From the NCBI RefSeq assembly GCF_030504625.1, contig NZ_JAUKWH010000002.1, forward strand, positions 267,262-331,261: a stretch of DNA of 64,000 nucleotides, given 5' to 3'. The notes beneath the pieces are model-generated. The model made no database searches and was not told where the DNA came from. It saw nothing but the letters and a program-made list of their open reading frames with translations. The stretch comes from Neisseria sp. MVDL19-042950. GTDB taxonomy: Bacteria; Pseudomonadota; Gammaproteobacteria; Burkholderiales; Neisseriaceae. A program made the position numbers and the translations under genes. This document shows, in pieces, positions 27,316-36,538 of the stretch (the first letter of the stretch is position 1; each line of letters opens with the position of its first letter).

Positions 27316-28365
27316 CTAAGCATTATCCGTTATCTGCCTGTTCAGCAATTTATCGTATTGCACTGCACAGTCAGGCTTGCCCATACCGGCAAGCACGTAT
27401 ACGTGTGCCGCTACGGATTTTGAAAGGCTTTCCAAGGTGTATCCTCCCTCAAGCACAGAAACAATACGACCCTTGCACATAGAGGCCGCCTGAATAATTT
27501 TATGCGACAGCCAAGCATAGTCTGCCTCGTGAAGATTCAGACGGCCTGTTTCATCCGATTTGTGCGCATCAAACCCTGCCGATAAAAATAATAACTCAGG
27601 TTTGAACGCTGCCAACTTCGGCAGCCATTTTTCGCGTATTTCCTTTCTGAAATCATAGCTGCCGGTATCCGGCGGAAAAGCAATATTGACGATATGGGGA
27701 TTCTTTCCAACCGTTTCAGAGGAAGGGAAAGGAAACAAATCCTTCTCAAAACTGTTTAAAAGCAATACCCGCGGATCATCTTTAAAAATTTCCGTTGTTC
27801 CGTCTCCGTGATGCACATCGAAATCGATCACCGCTACTTTTTGTATGCGGTATTGTGCAATCGCATGCATAACCCCGACGGCGATATTATTAATCAGGCA
27901 AAACCCCCCTGCTTTATCGCTTTGAGCATGATGCCCCGGAGGGCGTACCGCGCAAAACGCATGATATGCCCTCTTATTCATTACCATATCCACAGCATTT
28001 ACGACGGCTCCTGCTGCATAACGTGCAGCGGTTAAAGATTCATGACTCATTACCGTATCATCGTCAATACGGTAAATTTTACCTTTCTCCGGCTGCATAG
28101 ATTCCAAAAAACGCAAATATTTACGCGGGTGCACCAAAGCGAGTTGCTTGTCGGTTACTTCTTCGGCTTCCATCTTTTGCAATCTGTTCCATATACCCTG
28201 TTTTCTTAATTCCACTTCGATGGCGCGGATACGTTCCGGTGCTTCGGGATGATGCACTCCGGGCTCATGTTGCAAAAATAACGGATGGCTTATCCATGCT
28301 GTTCTGGCCTTTTTTCCGGCAAGATGCCGAAGCCGCGAGCACATTCGGCGAATAATATTTTTCAT
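27316..28365 (-). CDS. Histone deacetylase-superfamily hydrolase (acetylpolyamine/acetoin-type)
   Basis: 349 residues from ATG 28365; the frame is open to 28515 but that stretch holds a DUS and looks intergenic. Zinc and catalytic motifs are RPPGHHA, DFDVHHGDGT (two His and Asp ligands), LSAGFDAH and EGGY. These are arginase-fold enzymes that remove acetyl groups from lysine, polyamines or related amides in the cytoplasm. The precise substrate cannot be told. The gene is divergent from yajC-secD-secF. Confidence 0.88.
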   Translation of the reverse strand: MKNIIRRMCSRLRHLAGKKARTAWISHPLFLQHEPGVHHPEAPERIRAIEVELRKQGIWNRLQKMEAEEVTDKQLALVHPRKYLRFLESMQPEKGKIYRIDDDTVMSHESLTAARYAAGAVVNAVDMVMNKRAYHAFCAVRPPGHHAQSDKAGGFCLINNIAVGVMHAIAQYRIQKVAVIDFDVHHGDGTTEIFKDDPRVLLLNSFEKDLFPFPSSETVGKNPHIVNIAFPPDTGSYDFRKEIREKWLPKLAAFKPELLFLSAGFDAHKSDETGRLNLHEADYAWLSHKIIQAASMCKGRIVSVLEGGYTLESLSKSVAAHVYVLAGMGKPDCAVQYDKLLNRQITDNA

Positions 28366-28544
28366 GACGTTTAAACCGCACGATACCGCCCGTATTTTCA
28401 GACGGCCTTCTGACAAATAATGGTTAATAAATACGGAAACTTCTTGGAAAAATCTTCCCTGCCCTTTAGAATAGCTTACTTTCGACGGCAATCCAAACGG
28501 TTTGCTGCCCTTCATTATTTAAATAATTAAAGAATGGACAAAAC

Positions 28545-28841
28545 ATGATTGATTTCGCTTACGCCGCCGATGCTGCCGCCCAGCCGAATATTCTGATGCA
28601 ATTCGCACCTCTGGTCCTGATTCTCGTGGTGTTCTATTTTCTGATTATGCGTCCGCAGCAAAAGAAATTCAAAGCCCACCAAGCCATGCTGACCGAATTG
28701 AAAGTCGGCGATAAAGTGCTCTTGGCTTCCGGTTTCAAAGGCACGGTAAAAAAAGTTGGCGAACAATTTTTTACCGTAGAAATCGCTCGAGGTGTTGAAG
28801 TTGAAGTCGAACGCAACGCTATTGCCAGCAAAGTCGCATAA
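28545..28841 (+). CDS. yajC: Preprotein translocase accessory subunit YajC
   Basis: 98 residues with one N-terminal transmembrane segment (LVLILVVFYFLIMRPQQKK), then a small basic domain (LKVGDKVLLASGFKGTVKKV). The motif MRPQQK after the helix is the family hallmark. It associates with SecDF-YidC at the inner membrane. It is 67 bases before secD. Confidence 0.95.
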   Translation: MIDFAYAADAAAQPNILMQFAPLVLILVVFYFLIMRPQQKKFKAHQAMLTELKVGDKVLLASGFKGTVKKVGEQFFTVEIARGVEVEVERNAIASKVA

Positions 28842-28908
28842 TCATTTATTTTCCGAAAGCCGCCGCATTCGTGCTGCGGCTGTTTGCATTGTTAATTAAA
28901 GGTTTAAC

Positions 28909-30759
28909 ATGAACCGCTATCCGCTTTGGAAATACCTGCTGGTTGCCGCCACCATTATTTTGGGCATCATCTATACACTGCCCAATCTCTTTGGCGAAAC
29001 GCCTGCCGTACAGGTATCCACCAACCGCCAATCCATCATCATCAATGAACAAACCGAAAACCGTGTTGCAGCGGCTCTTCAGACGGCCAACATCCAAACC
29101 GACGGGATGTTTATTGCCGACAACTCATTGAAAGTACGTTTCAAAGACACCGAAACCCAGCTTAAAGCCCGTGATGTTATCGAAAACACCTTGGGCGACG
29201 GCTACATTACCGCGCTTAACCTTTTGGCCGACAGCCCGGAGTGGATGGCCAAAATCAAAGCCAACCCCATGTTTTTGGGCTTGGACTTGCGCGGCGGCGT
29301 GCATTTCACCATGCAAGTAGACATGAAAGCCGCCATGCATAAAACGTTTGAGCGCTATTCCGGCGATATCCGTCGCGAATTGCGTCGCAAAAAAATCCGT
29401 ATCGGCAGCATCCGCCAAACGGAAAACAGCTTAACCATCCCCTTTCAAGATACTGCCGATTTACAGAAAGCATTGCCGGAATTAAGCAAATTCTTCCCTG
29501 AAGCAACGTTAACGCCTTCCGGTAAAAATCTGGTATTAACCTTGTCGCAAAGTGTGCTGGATAAAGTGCGTACCGATGCCGTTAAGCAAAATATTGCCAC
29601 ATTGCACAACCGTGTGAATGAATTAGGCGTTGCCGAACCGGTTATCCAACAAGCCGGTGCCGACCGTATCGTGGTTCAGTTGCCCGGCGTTCAAGATACC
29701 GCCAAGGCAAAAGACATTATCGGTCGTACCGCCACTTTGGAAGTGCGTATGGTGTCCGATGATGCCGCACAAATTCAGGCGGCCTTATCGGGCAATGTGC
29801 CTGAAGGTTACGAACTTCTCTACACCGCCGGCGAACATCCGCAACCTACTTTGGTTAACAAACAGGTTGAACTGACCGGCGACAACATCAACGATGCTCA
29901 ACCCGGTTTTGACGATAAAGGCGCACCCGCAGTCAACATCAACCTCGACAGTGCCGGTGGTAACATTTTTGCCGATTTAACGGCACAAAACGTCGGCAAA
30001 CGCATGGCTATGGTATTGATCGACCAAGGCAAGGCCGAGGTGGTAACCGCTCCCGTTATCCGCTCTGCCATTACCGGCGGCCGCGTGCAGATTTCGGGCA
30101 GCATGAATACTGCCGAAGCCAACGACGTTTCACTGCTGCTGCGTGCCGGTTCGCTTGCCGCCCCGATGGAAATCATGGAAGAACGCACCATCGGCCCGTC
30201 TTTAGGTAAAGAAAATATCGAAAAAGGTTTTAATTCCACCTTGTGGGGTTTTGCGGTTGTGGCCATTTTCATGATTCTTTATTACCGCGTATTCGGTCTG
30301 TTTTCCGTGATTGCGTTGTCGACCAATATTCTGTTTTTAATTGCTATTCTGTCTGCTCTGCAAGCAACGCTGACGCTTCCGGGTATTGCCGCACTTGCAC
30401 TGACATTAGGTATGGCGATCGACTCCAACGTATTGATTAACGAGCGTATCCGTGAAGAATTACGGGCGGGAGCCTCGCCGCATGCCGCCATCAACCTCGG
30501 ATACCAGCACGCATGGGATACCATTGTCGATTCCAATATCACATCGCTGATTGCCGGTATCGCCCTGTTGATTTTCGGTTCCGGTCCCGTGCGCGGTTTT
30601 GCCGTGGTGCATTGCTTGGGTATTCTCACTTCAATGTTCTCATCTGTAGTGGTATCGCGTTCATTGGTAAATCTTTGGTATGGCCGTCGCCGCAAGCTGC
30701 AAAAGATTTCTATCGGCTCGGTATGGAAACAACAAACCGAAACGGCCGTTAAGGAGTAA
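28909..30759 (+). CDS. secD: Protein translocase subunit SecD
   Basis: 616 residues. The D1-type LGLDLRGGVHFTMQV block (residues 123-137) and the large periplasmic P1 domain are present. Six transmembrane helices cover the first and the last about 200 residues, including LALTLGMAIDSNVLINERIREE, which carries the Asp used in proton coupling. It works with SecF to pull secreted proteins across the inner membrane using proton motive force. Ends five bases before secF. Confidence 0.96.
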   Translation: MNRYPLWKYLLVAATIILGIIYTLPNLFGETPAVQVSTNRQSIIINEQTENRVAAALQTANIQTDGMFIADNSLKVRFKDTETQLKARDVIENTLGDGYITALNLLADSPEWMAKIKANPMFLGLDLRGGVHFTMQVDMKAAMHKTFERYSGDIRRELRRKKIRIGSIRQTENSLTIPFQDTADLQKALPELSKFFPEATLTPSGKNLVLTLSQSVLDKVRTDAVKQNIATLHNRVNELGVAEPVIQQAGADRIVVQLPGVQDTAKAKDIIGRTATLEVRMVSDDAAQIQAALSGNVPEGYELLYTAGEHPQPTLVNKQVELTGDNINDAQPGFDDKGAPAVNINLDSAGGNIFADLTAQNVGKRMAMVLIDQGKAEVVTAPVIRSAITGGRVQISGSMNTAEANDVSLLLRAGSLAAPMEIMEERTIGPSLGKENIEKGFNSTLWGFAVVAIFMILYYRVFGLFSVIALSTNILFLIAILSALQATLTLPGIAALALTLGMAIDSNVLINERIREELRAGASPHAAINLGYQHAWDTIVDSNITSLIAGIALLIFGSGPVRGFAVVHCLGILTSMFSSVVVSRSLVNLWYGRRRKLQKISIGSVWKQQTETAVKE

Positions 30760-30764
30760 TCAAC

Positions 30765-31700
30765 ATGGAATTATTTAAAATCAAACGCGATATCCCGTTT
30801 ATGAGCTACGGCAAGCTCACCACGCTTATTTCACTAATTACGTTTGTATTAGCCATATTCTTTTTGGTTACCAAAGGCTTGAATTTTTCGGTGGAATTCA
30901 CGGGCGGTACGGTAATGGAAGTGCAATACCGACAAGGTGCCGATGTTAACAAAGTGCGCGAGAAGCTCAACACCCTGAAACTTGGCGACGTACAAGTGCA
31001 GGCGTTGGGCACCAACAAACACATCATGATCCGCCTGCCCAATAAAGAAGGCGCTCCTTCCTCCCAACTTTCCAATTCCGTAATGGATTTGTTGAAAAAA
31101 GATGCACCGGACGTTGCTTTGCGTCAGGTTGAATTTATCGGCCCCCAAGTTGGCGAAGAATTGGTAAACAACGGCTTGATTGCGTTGGGCATGGTGATTA
31201 TCGGCATTATTGTTTATTTGTCGATGCGTTTCGAATGGCGCTTTGCCGTTTCGGCTATCATTGCCAACATGCACGACGTTGTGATTATTCTCGGCTTTTT
31301 CGCCTTTTTCCAATGGGAATTCTCATTAACCGTGCTGGCCGGTATTCTGGCCGTATTGGGCTATTCGGTTAACGAATCGGTGGTGGTGTTCGACCGTATC
31401 CGCGAAAACTTCCGCAAACCCGCAATGCGCAATAAAACCGTACCGCAAATTATCGACAACGCTATTACGGCTACTATGAGCCGCACCGTTATCACCCACG
31501 GTTCGACCGAGGCCATGGTACTCTCCATGCTGATTTTTGGTGGTGCCGCCTTGCACGGATTCTCTTTGGCCTTGACCATCGGTATCGTTTTCGGTGTTTA
31601 TTCTTCCGTATTGGTTGCCAGCCCGTTATTGCTGATGTTCGGTTTGGATCGGGAAAACTTGGCCAAGCCGCAGAAGAAAAAAGAAGAGGCCGTGGTTTAA
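30765..31700 (+). CDS. secF: Protein translocase subunit SecF
   Basis: 311 residues with an SD (AAGGAG) before ATG 30765. The motif NFSVEFTGGTVMEV is near the N-terminus, and LAVLGYSVNESVVVFDRIREN contains the Asp pairing with that of SecD. The basic tail (QKKKEEAVV) has a diverged copy in inverted orientation at 27205-27276. The gene ends the yajC-secD-secF operon. Confidence 0.96.
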   Translation: MELFKIKRDIPFMSYGKLTTLISLITFVLAIFFLVTKGLNFSVEFTGGTVMEVQYRQGADVNKVREKLNTLKLGDVQVQALGTNKHIMIRLPNKEGAPSSQLSNSVMDLLKKDAPDVALRQVEFIGPQVGEELVNNGLIALGMVIIGIIVYLSMRFEWRFAVSAIIANMHDVVIILGFFAFFQWEFSLTVLAGILAVLGYSVNESVVVFDRIRENFRKPAMRNKTVPQIIDNAITATMSRTVITHGSTEAMVLSMLIFGGAALHGFSLALTIGIVFGVYSSVLVASPLLLMFGLDRENLAKPQKKKEEAVV

Positions 31701-31724
31701 AGTTATATAGTTTGAGGCCGTCTG

Positions 31725-31759
31725 AAAACGGATACCCGGTAACAGGTATCCGTTTTTTA
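31725..31759 (+). terminator. Intrinsic terminator of the yajC-secD-secF operon
   Basis: A 12-bp stem (31725-31736 with 31745-31756) and T-run 25 bases after the secF stop; a DUS overlaps its left arm. Confidence 0.85.
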
Positions 31760-31968
31760 TTTTTGTAGCAAATAAACTTATTTTTGATACAAGGCACGGT
31801 AAGCTGCAAATGATACGTGTCGTATGGAACCGATTCTGTTGCCGCTTTACGAACTAAGGTGCAGTAACGCCGTAACAGAATAAGGTTTATTCGTAATGGC
31901 ATCGAATCTGATTTATTCCATGATTTGCAATCATATTGAGTTATTAAGTTTTATAGCCATGCATATGA

Positions 31969-32004
31969 TGATGCCGTCTGAAAATCATTTTCAGACGGCA
32001 TCAA
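31969..32004 (-). terminator. Inverted AT-DUS terminator after APE half 2
   Basis: A 16-bp stem made of two ATGCCGTCTGAA words with a 1-base loop. It lies 28 bases beyond the stop of the minus-strand ketosynthase gene. It uses the minor AT dialect. Confidence 0.8.
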
Positions 32005-32031
32005 ACCAATGATCATGAACTAAATCACGGC

Positions 32032-33267
32032 TTATTCAACCCAGCGTTTAAATACCAGCGAAGTATTTACCCCACCGAAAGCAAAGTTATTATTCATCAC
32101 ATAATCGGTTTGAATTTCACGCCCTTCCCCGCGGATATAATCGACATCGCCGCAACGGGGATCGATATTGTCCAAATTCACGGTAGGTGCAAACCAGCCG
32201 TCGTTCATCATCTCGATCGAAAACCACGATTCCAACACACCGCATGCGCCGAGCGTGTGGCCGAAATAGCTTTTTTGCGAACTCATCGGAATACGGCTGC
32301 CGAATACGGCTTCCGTAGCCTGTGTTTCGGCAATATCGCCTTTTTCGGTGGCCGTTCCATGACCATTTACATAACCTACCTTGTCCGGCCGGATACCTGC
32401 ATCACGCAGAGCCATTTCCATGCAATGCTGCATCGTATCTTTTTGCGGTTGGGTAACATGACTGCCGTCGCTGTTCGCTCCGTACCCCACCAGCTCGGCA
32501 TAGATTTTTGCTCCGCGTGCACGGGCGTGTTCCAATTCTTCCAGCACCAAAATTCCCGCACCTTCACCGATAACCAAACCGTCGCGTTCCGTATCGTAAG
32601 GACGCGGCGTTTTTCCCGGTTCGGCGTTGCGGCGGCTGGCAGCATACAGCGAATCGAACACATACACTTCAGACGGGCAAAACTCTTCGCCTCCACCCGC
32701 CAGCATCATATCGATCATGCCGTATTTAATCGACTCGTAGGCATACCCGATTCCTTGGCTGCCCGAAGAGCAAGCGCTTGAAGTGGGAATAATCCGTCCG
32801 GTAAGGCCGAAGAAGATACCGATATTGGCGGCAGTCGTATGCGGCATCATGCGCACATAAGTGTTGGCGCTGAAATGCGGAGAAGCACCGGTCATCAGCA
32901 GTTCGCCGACATCGCGAATATCTTTGGTACTGCCGGTCGAAGAACCGCATGCCACGCCCATACGTCCGTCTTTAATACGCTCGTCATCCAACAAGCCCGC
33001 ATCCTGCAACGCTTGTTCTGCCGCATCGACACATAAATACGACACGCGCCCCATACTTCGCAATTGTTTGCGCGTCCAATGTGCCGGCGGGGTATAGCCG
33101 TTAATCGGCGCACCCAAACGGGCCTCCAGCTCGGGGTATTGCTCCGCCCATTCCGCAATGGTTTGCACGGCATTTTGACCGAGTTTGAAGGCCGTCTGAA
33201 TACTTTTCCAATCGCGGCCGAATGCGGTGATGCCACCGATTCCCGTTACCACTACCCGTCTCAACAT
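32032..33267 (-). CDS. apeR: Beta-ketoacyl-ACP synthase, APE cluster (ApeR-type)
   Basis: 411 residues. The FabF fold motifs are complete: active-site cysteine in TSSACSSGSQGIGYA (about residue 166), histidines in NGHGTATEKGD and FGHTLGACG. The N-terminus MLRRVVVTGIGGITAFG is characteristic. It condenses malonyl-ACP with the acyl starter or chain in aryl polyene synthesis. Its start overlaps the ketoreductase stop by 7 bases, which shows tight coupling. It is the terminal gene of this operon and ends at a DUS terminator. Confidence 0.9.
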   Translation of the reverse strand: MLRRVVVTGIGGITAFGRDWKSIQTAFKLGQNAVQTIAEWAEQYPELEARLGAPINGYTPPAHWTRKQLRSMGRVSYLCVDAAEQALQDAGLLDDERIKDGRMGVACGSSTGSTKDIRDVGELLMTGASPHFSANTYVRMMPHTTAANIGIFFGLTGRIIPTSSACSSGSQGIGYAYESIKYGMIDMMLAGGGEEFCPSEVYVFDSLYAASRRNAEPGKTPRPYDTERDGLVIGEGAGILVLEELEHARARGAKIYAELVGYGANSDGSHVTQPQKDTMQHCMEMALRDAGIRPDKVGYVNGHGTATEKGDIAETQATEAVFGSRIPMSSQKSYFGHTLGACGVLESWFSIEMMNDGWFAPTVNLDNIDPRCGDVDYIRGEGREIQTDYVMNNNFAFGGVNTSLVFKRWVE

Positions 33268-33989
33268 AAACCTCCGTTTACCGCAATAACTTGGCGCGTG
33301 ATATACGCTGCTTTTTCATCCATCAGAAACCGCACCGCATGGGCCACTTCTTCCGGCGTGCCCATACGTTGGGCGGGCACGGCTTTTAAAATTTCTTCCA
33401 CTGGCACGTTTTCATCCAGAATTTCGGTATCAATCAAGCCGGGGGCAACACAATTTACGGTAATTTTACGTTTCGCCAATTCGATAGCGAGTGCTTTGGC
33501 CGCACCGATCAAACCCGCTTTGGAAGCACTGTAATTTACTTGGCCGCGATTGCCGATTAAGCCTGAAACCGAGGCCATGCAAACGATACGGCCGGCTTTG
33601 CGGCGGCGTATCATCGGCATGGAAAGCGGATGGAGGACATTGTAAAAGCCGTCTAAATTGGTGCGCAATACTCTGTCCCAATCATCGTCTTCCAAAGCAG
33701 GAAACGCATTATCGCGGGTTAAACCGGCATTCAGTACGACACCGTAGTATGCACCGTGTGCTTCCACATCGGCGGTTAAGATTTCGCGGCAGGTTTCGCG
33801 GTCGGACACATCAAACTGCAATACGCGGGCATTTCTGCCTAAAGCTTTGATTTCCGAGGCGACTTCTTCCGCCTCTTCGCGACGGCTGCGGCAATGCACC
33901 ACAATATCGTAGCCGTCTTGTGCCAATCCCAATGCAACTGCTTTTCCTATACCGCGATTGGAGCCTGTAATTAAAATGGTTTCACTCAT
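33261..33989 (-). CDS. apeQ: 3-ketoacyl-ACP reductase (SDR), APE cluster (ApeQ-type)
   Basis: 242 residues from ATG 33989; a GTG at 33998 is also possible. It is a FabG-like short-chain dehydrogenase: cofactor loop TGSNRGIGKAVALG, NAGLTRDN, catalytic Ser in MASVSGLIGNRGQ and the Tyr-x-x-x-Lys pair in YSASKAGL, ending with INGGLC-like VNGGLC. It reduces the beta-keto intermediates of the polyene with NADPH. Upstream overlap and small gap link it to the dehydratase and KS genes. Confidence 0.92.
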   Translation of the reverse strand: MSETILITGSNRGIGKAVALGLAQDGYDIVVHCRSRREEAEEVASEIKALGRNARVLQFDVSDRETCREILTADVEAHGAYYGVVLNAGLTRDNAFPALEDDDWDRVLRTNLDGFYNVLHPLSMPMIRRRKAGRIVCMASVSGLIGNRGQVNYSASKAGLIGAAKALAIELAKRKITVNCVAPGLIDTEILDENVPVEEILKAVPAQRMGTPEEVAHAVRFLMDEKAAYITRQVIAVNGGLC

Positions 33990-34057
33990 GCGTTTCACTT
34001 AACTAATTGGGTTCGGATTGATTTCAACAGGCCGTCTGAAAAGTTGGTCGATGGCTT

Positions 34058-34546
34058 TCAGACGGCCTTACCCTCTTTCGGGCTGAATACGTTCAGAGCC
34101 GCCTGCACCAACAAACCGTTGGCGGGCAGCATGTGTTTTTTGTCGGCGGGAGCATCTGTCCAACGTAATTCGCAATCGAACACGCCGAAGCCTGTTTGGT
34201 CTTGCGTCGATACGGCTACTTTAATCGCCAAGCGGGTACCTATCGGAATTTCATCGGTAAAAAGATTCAACTTCCGCGTGCCGAGCAAAAAACCCAAACG
34301 AACGGGTTCGCCCGCATTATGTGCTTCGCAACCGGCCAAGGCAGCAATGCCCTGAGCCATGATTTCCATTCCGGCCAGCGCAGGCAGCGTGCCGTTTTGC
34401 AGCAGAATATGTTTTTCTCCCACTTGGGCGGTGGCGTGCAGATAACCTTCGCCGTATTCGGTAATCGTATCCAGCAATACCATATGCCCGCTGTGCGGCA
34501 ATAAAGGGGCGACTTCGGTAATGGGGCAAACTAAAGGAGCCGGCAT
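34058..34546 (-). CDS. apeP: 3-hydroxyacyl-ACP dehydratase-like hotdog protein, APE cluster (ApeP-type)
   Basis: 162 residues. The segment EVAPLLPHSGHMVLLDTI contains the conserved His near residue 18, and ALAGMEIMAQGIAALAG carries the conserved Glu of FabZ/ApeP hotdog dehydratases. The remaining strands (RLAIKVAVSTQDQTGFGVFDCEL) fit the fold. It would act with the second dehydratase domain (in the fusion at 7841) to introduce double bonds. It has an inverted DUS near its 3' end. Confidence 0.85.
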   Translation of the reverse strand: MPAPLVCPITEVAPLLPHSGHMVLLDTITEYGEGYLHATAQVGEKHILLQNGTLPALAGMEIMAQGIAALAGCEAHNAGEPVRLGFLLGTRKLNLFTDEIPIGTRLAIKVAVSTQDQTGFGVFDCELRWTDAPADKKHMLPANGLLVQAALNVFSPKEGKAV

Positions 34547-34591
34547 AATATCCTCTTTGATTTTATCTGATTACGGCATATTTCAGACGGC

Positions 34592-35800
34592 CTATTCTTC
34601 GCCGATAACGATAACCGCATTGCTGCCGCCGAAAGCAAACGATGAGCTTGCACCGATTCGTTTTTCATGAGGCCAACGGCTGTTCTGGTCGGTTAAACCT
34701 ATGGCAGGCAAGCCGGTATCGTGCACACCGTCCCACAGTTGCGGAGGCAGTTTGCCTTCGGGATTGCAACGGCGGCTGACAATGCCCCACAAAAAAGCGG
34801 CTTCAACCGCCCCTGCCGCTCCGAGCGTATGGCCGGTTTGCGGTTTGGTGGAAGTGCACGAGGTTCGGCTGCCGAACACTTGATGCACGGCAAGGCTTTC
34901 CATGCTGTCGTTATGCAGTGTGCCTGTGCCGTGAAGGTTGATCCAGCCGACGTTTTCAGACGGCATCCGCGCATGGTTTAAGGCCGTCTGAAAAGCTTGG
35001 ACGGCTCCCAAACCGTCGGGGCGCGGCGAAGACATATGATGCGCGTCGCTGCTGGCTCCGTAGCCGAGCAACGGCAGGCTCTCACCGAAATCCGCTTCCC
35101 GCGTCATGATGAAAACGGCGGCGGCTTCACCGATATTGATGCCGTTGCGGTTGGCGGAAAACGGATTGGCGAGGCCGTCTGAAAGCACTTCCAGCGAAGC
35201 AAAACCGTTGATGGTCAAAGGCGACAGCGTATCGACTCCGCCGCAAACGACCGCATCGCACAAACCGGCGCGCAGTAAGCGTGCCGCGCTGATTAAAGCC
35301 CTTGCTCCCGAAGTGCATGCGGTAGAAACCACATAGCAAAGGTTTTTCAAACCATATACTTCCGCAACCAAATCGGCCGGTGCGGACAGGGTTTGCTGCT
35401 CTTGGTTGAAAGGAATTTCCCCCCATTCTCCACCTTCGGCCACCCTTTGAAACATAGTCAGGTTTTCATCTACCCCGCTGGTGGAAGTGCCCATCACCAC
35501 CGCAATACGTTCCGCGCCAAACCGCTCGATTGCCGCATAAATATCATTTTCAATCTGCCCGAGCGCGTGCCAAAGCAATTGATTGTCGCGCCCGCGGTGA
35601 ACATCAGGTAACGATTCGGGAAACGGACGCAAAGTTTCATGCACCACCCCGAAAGCACGGTTTTTATTCTTAACCCACTGATCGGAGAAAGTTAACGGCG
35701 ATTCGTCGGCAGGATTTAAAAGTGCGTCGATATGGTGCTGCAAACCGCTGCCCAATGCACTGACAATAGCCGGAGTGGTGAGGTAAACGTTGGTTTTCAT
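34592..35800 (-). CDS. apeO: Beta-ketoacyl-ACP synthase, APE cluster (ApeO-type)
   Basis: 402 residues. The nucleophile is in VVSTACTSGARAL (about residue 160); other motifs are NLHGTGTLHND and KPQTGHTLGAAGA with both histidines. The ASSSFAFGGSNAVIVIG end is typical. The position right after the DUF3261 lipoprotein matches ApeO, which forms a heterodimer with the ApeC protein. Three DUS copies lie within the coding sequence. Its start directly abuts the stop of the lipoprotein gene (1-base gap). Confidence 0.9.
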   Translation of the reverse strand: MKTNVYLTTPAIVSALGSGLQHHIDALLNPADESPLTFSDQWVKNKNRAFGVVHETLRPFPESLPDVHRGRDNQLLWHALGQIENDIYAAIERFGAERIAVVMGTSTSGVDENLTMFQRVAEGGEWGEIPFNQEQQTLSAPADLVAEVYGLKNLCYVVSTACTSGARALISAARLLRAGLCDAVVCGGVDTLSPLTINGFASLEVLSDGLANPFSANRNGINIGEAAAVFIMTREADFGESLPLLGYGASSDAHHMSSPRPDGLGAVQAFQTALNHARMPSENVGWINLHGTGTLHNDSMESLAVHQVFGSRTSCTSTKPQTGHTLGAAGAVEAAFLWGIVSRRCNPEGKLPPQLWDGVHDTGLPAIGLTDQNSRWPHEKRIGASSSFAFGGSNAVIVIGEE

Positions 35801-35801
35801 A

Positions 35802-36302
35802 TTATTCTAACGGGGTAATACGCCAGCCTGTCCGGTCTGGGAAAGTAATCTTGATGAGGCCGTCTGAAACTTCACTGCGCCACAACTCTTGGTTACGGTC
35901 GAAGTAAACCGTTGCTCCGTCTTGCTTTTTCGTTTGCTGTTGCGGATAAATTTTGTCATTGCCGTCCAAAAGGGGCAACATGGCAGCAAATAAACGACGC
36001 GACCGGCTGTTCGGGGCGACAAAGCCGTCGTTGCTCCACCCTCTCTTGCTTACGGTTTGGCGGGAAACGGGCGCGCCCAACGCATCGGTTTGCACGAAAC
36101 GCAGCATATCTTTTTCAGGCTGCACGGCTAGCAAACTGGTTTGGATAACCGTACCGTCCGCAACCGTCTGCTCCAGCTTGAACCAACGCGTATCCTCCGC
36201 CTGAAAAGCAGGCAGAACTTGCGGCACGGGCAAGCTGCTTGAGGTTGAACAGGCAACCAGCAGAAAAGCGGTAAACAGCGGCACAAATATTTTGAATTTC
36301 AT
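35802..36302 (-). CDS. DUF3261 lipoprotein, APE cluster
   Basis: 166 residues with lipobox VACS near residues 16-19 (FLLVACSTSS). The rest shows the DUF3261 pattern: EDTRWFKLEQTVADGTVIQTSLLAVQPE, then RQTVSKRGWSNDGF and the C-terminal TFPDRTGWRITPL. It is the first gene of APE half 2. DUF3261 lipoproteins are APE cluster members found between exporter and KS genes; they probably act in the outer membrane or periplasm in moving the polyene. No exporter gene precedes it here. Confidence 0.85.
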   Translation of the reverse strand: MKFKIFVPLFTAFLLVACSTSSSLPVPQVLPAFQAEDTRWFKLEQTVADGTVIQTSLLAVQPEKDMLRFVQTDALGAPVSRQTVSKRGWSNDGFVAPNSRSRRLFAAMLPLLDGNDKIYPQQQTKKQDGATVYFDRNQELWRSEVSDGLIKITFPDRTGWRITPLE

Positions 36303-36482
36303 AGCTTAATCAAAGGCAACAGCAAACTCTGGTATTGTAACCGAGAATTTGCACCGTAGCGAAAAAAGCGGGAAATATAACCGATGTAAACAATGTGGTC
36401 GAAAAGCCGGATATTCGGCGCATGACGGATCACGACAGATGTTTTATAGCTCCGCCATAAAGTTCAGGCCGTCTGAAAAAAC

Positions 36483-36509
36483 AAAGAGCAGACGCAATGC
36501 CTGCTCTTT
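36483..36509 (-). terminator. Intrinsic terminator after accA
   Basis: A 9-bp stem (36483-36491 with 36501-36509) followed on the minus strand by a T-run, 30 bases after the accA stop. A forward DUS follows. Confidence 0.75.
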
Positions 36510-36538
36510 CAGATTGTCTGCACGCCAAGGCGATATGG

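Larger units (their letters stand above)
31701..32031. other. Intergenic region between secF and APE half 2
   Basis: 330 bases with two terminators (separate entries). Between them (31760-31968) lies a stretch with no coding potential and short repeated words (AAGGCACGGTAA, AAGGTGCAGTAA) reminiscent of degenerate Neisseria intergenic repeats. I could not identify a known element such as a Correia repeat. Confidence 0.5.

Noticed and set aside
28366..28515. N-terminal extension of the HDAC-family protein
   Set aside because: The stretch contains a DUS and lacks similarity to the family; a shorter start gives normal length.
31760..31968. Correia-type or insertion-sequence remnant after secF
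   Set aside because: The characteristic Correia ends and transposase motifs were not found; only loose word similarity.
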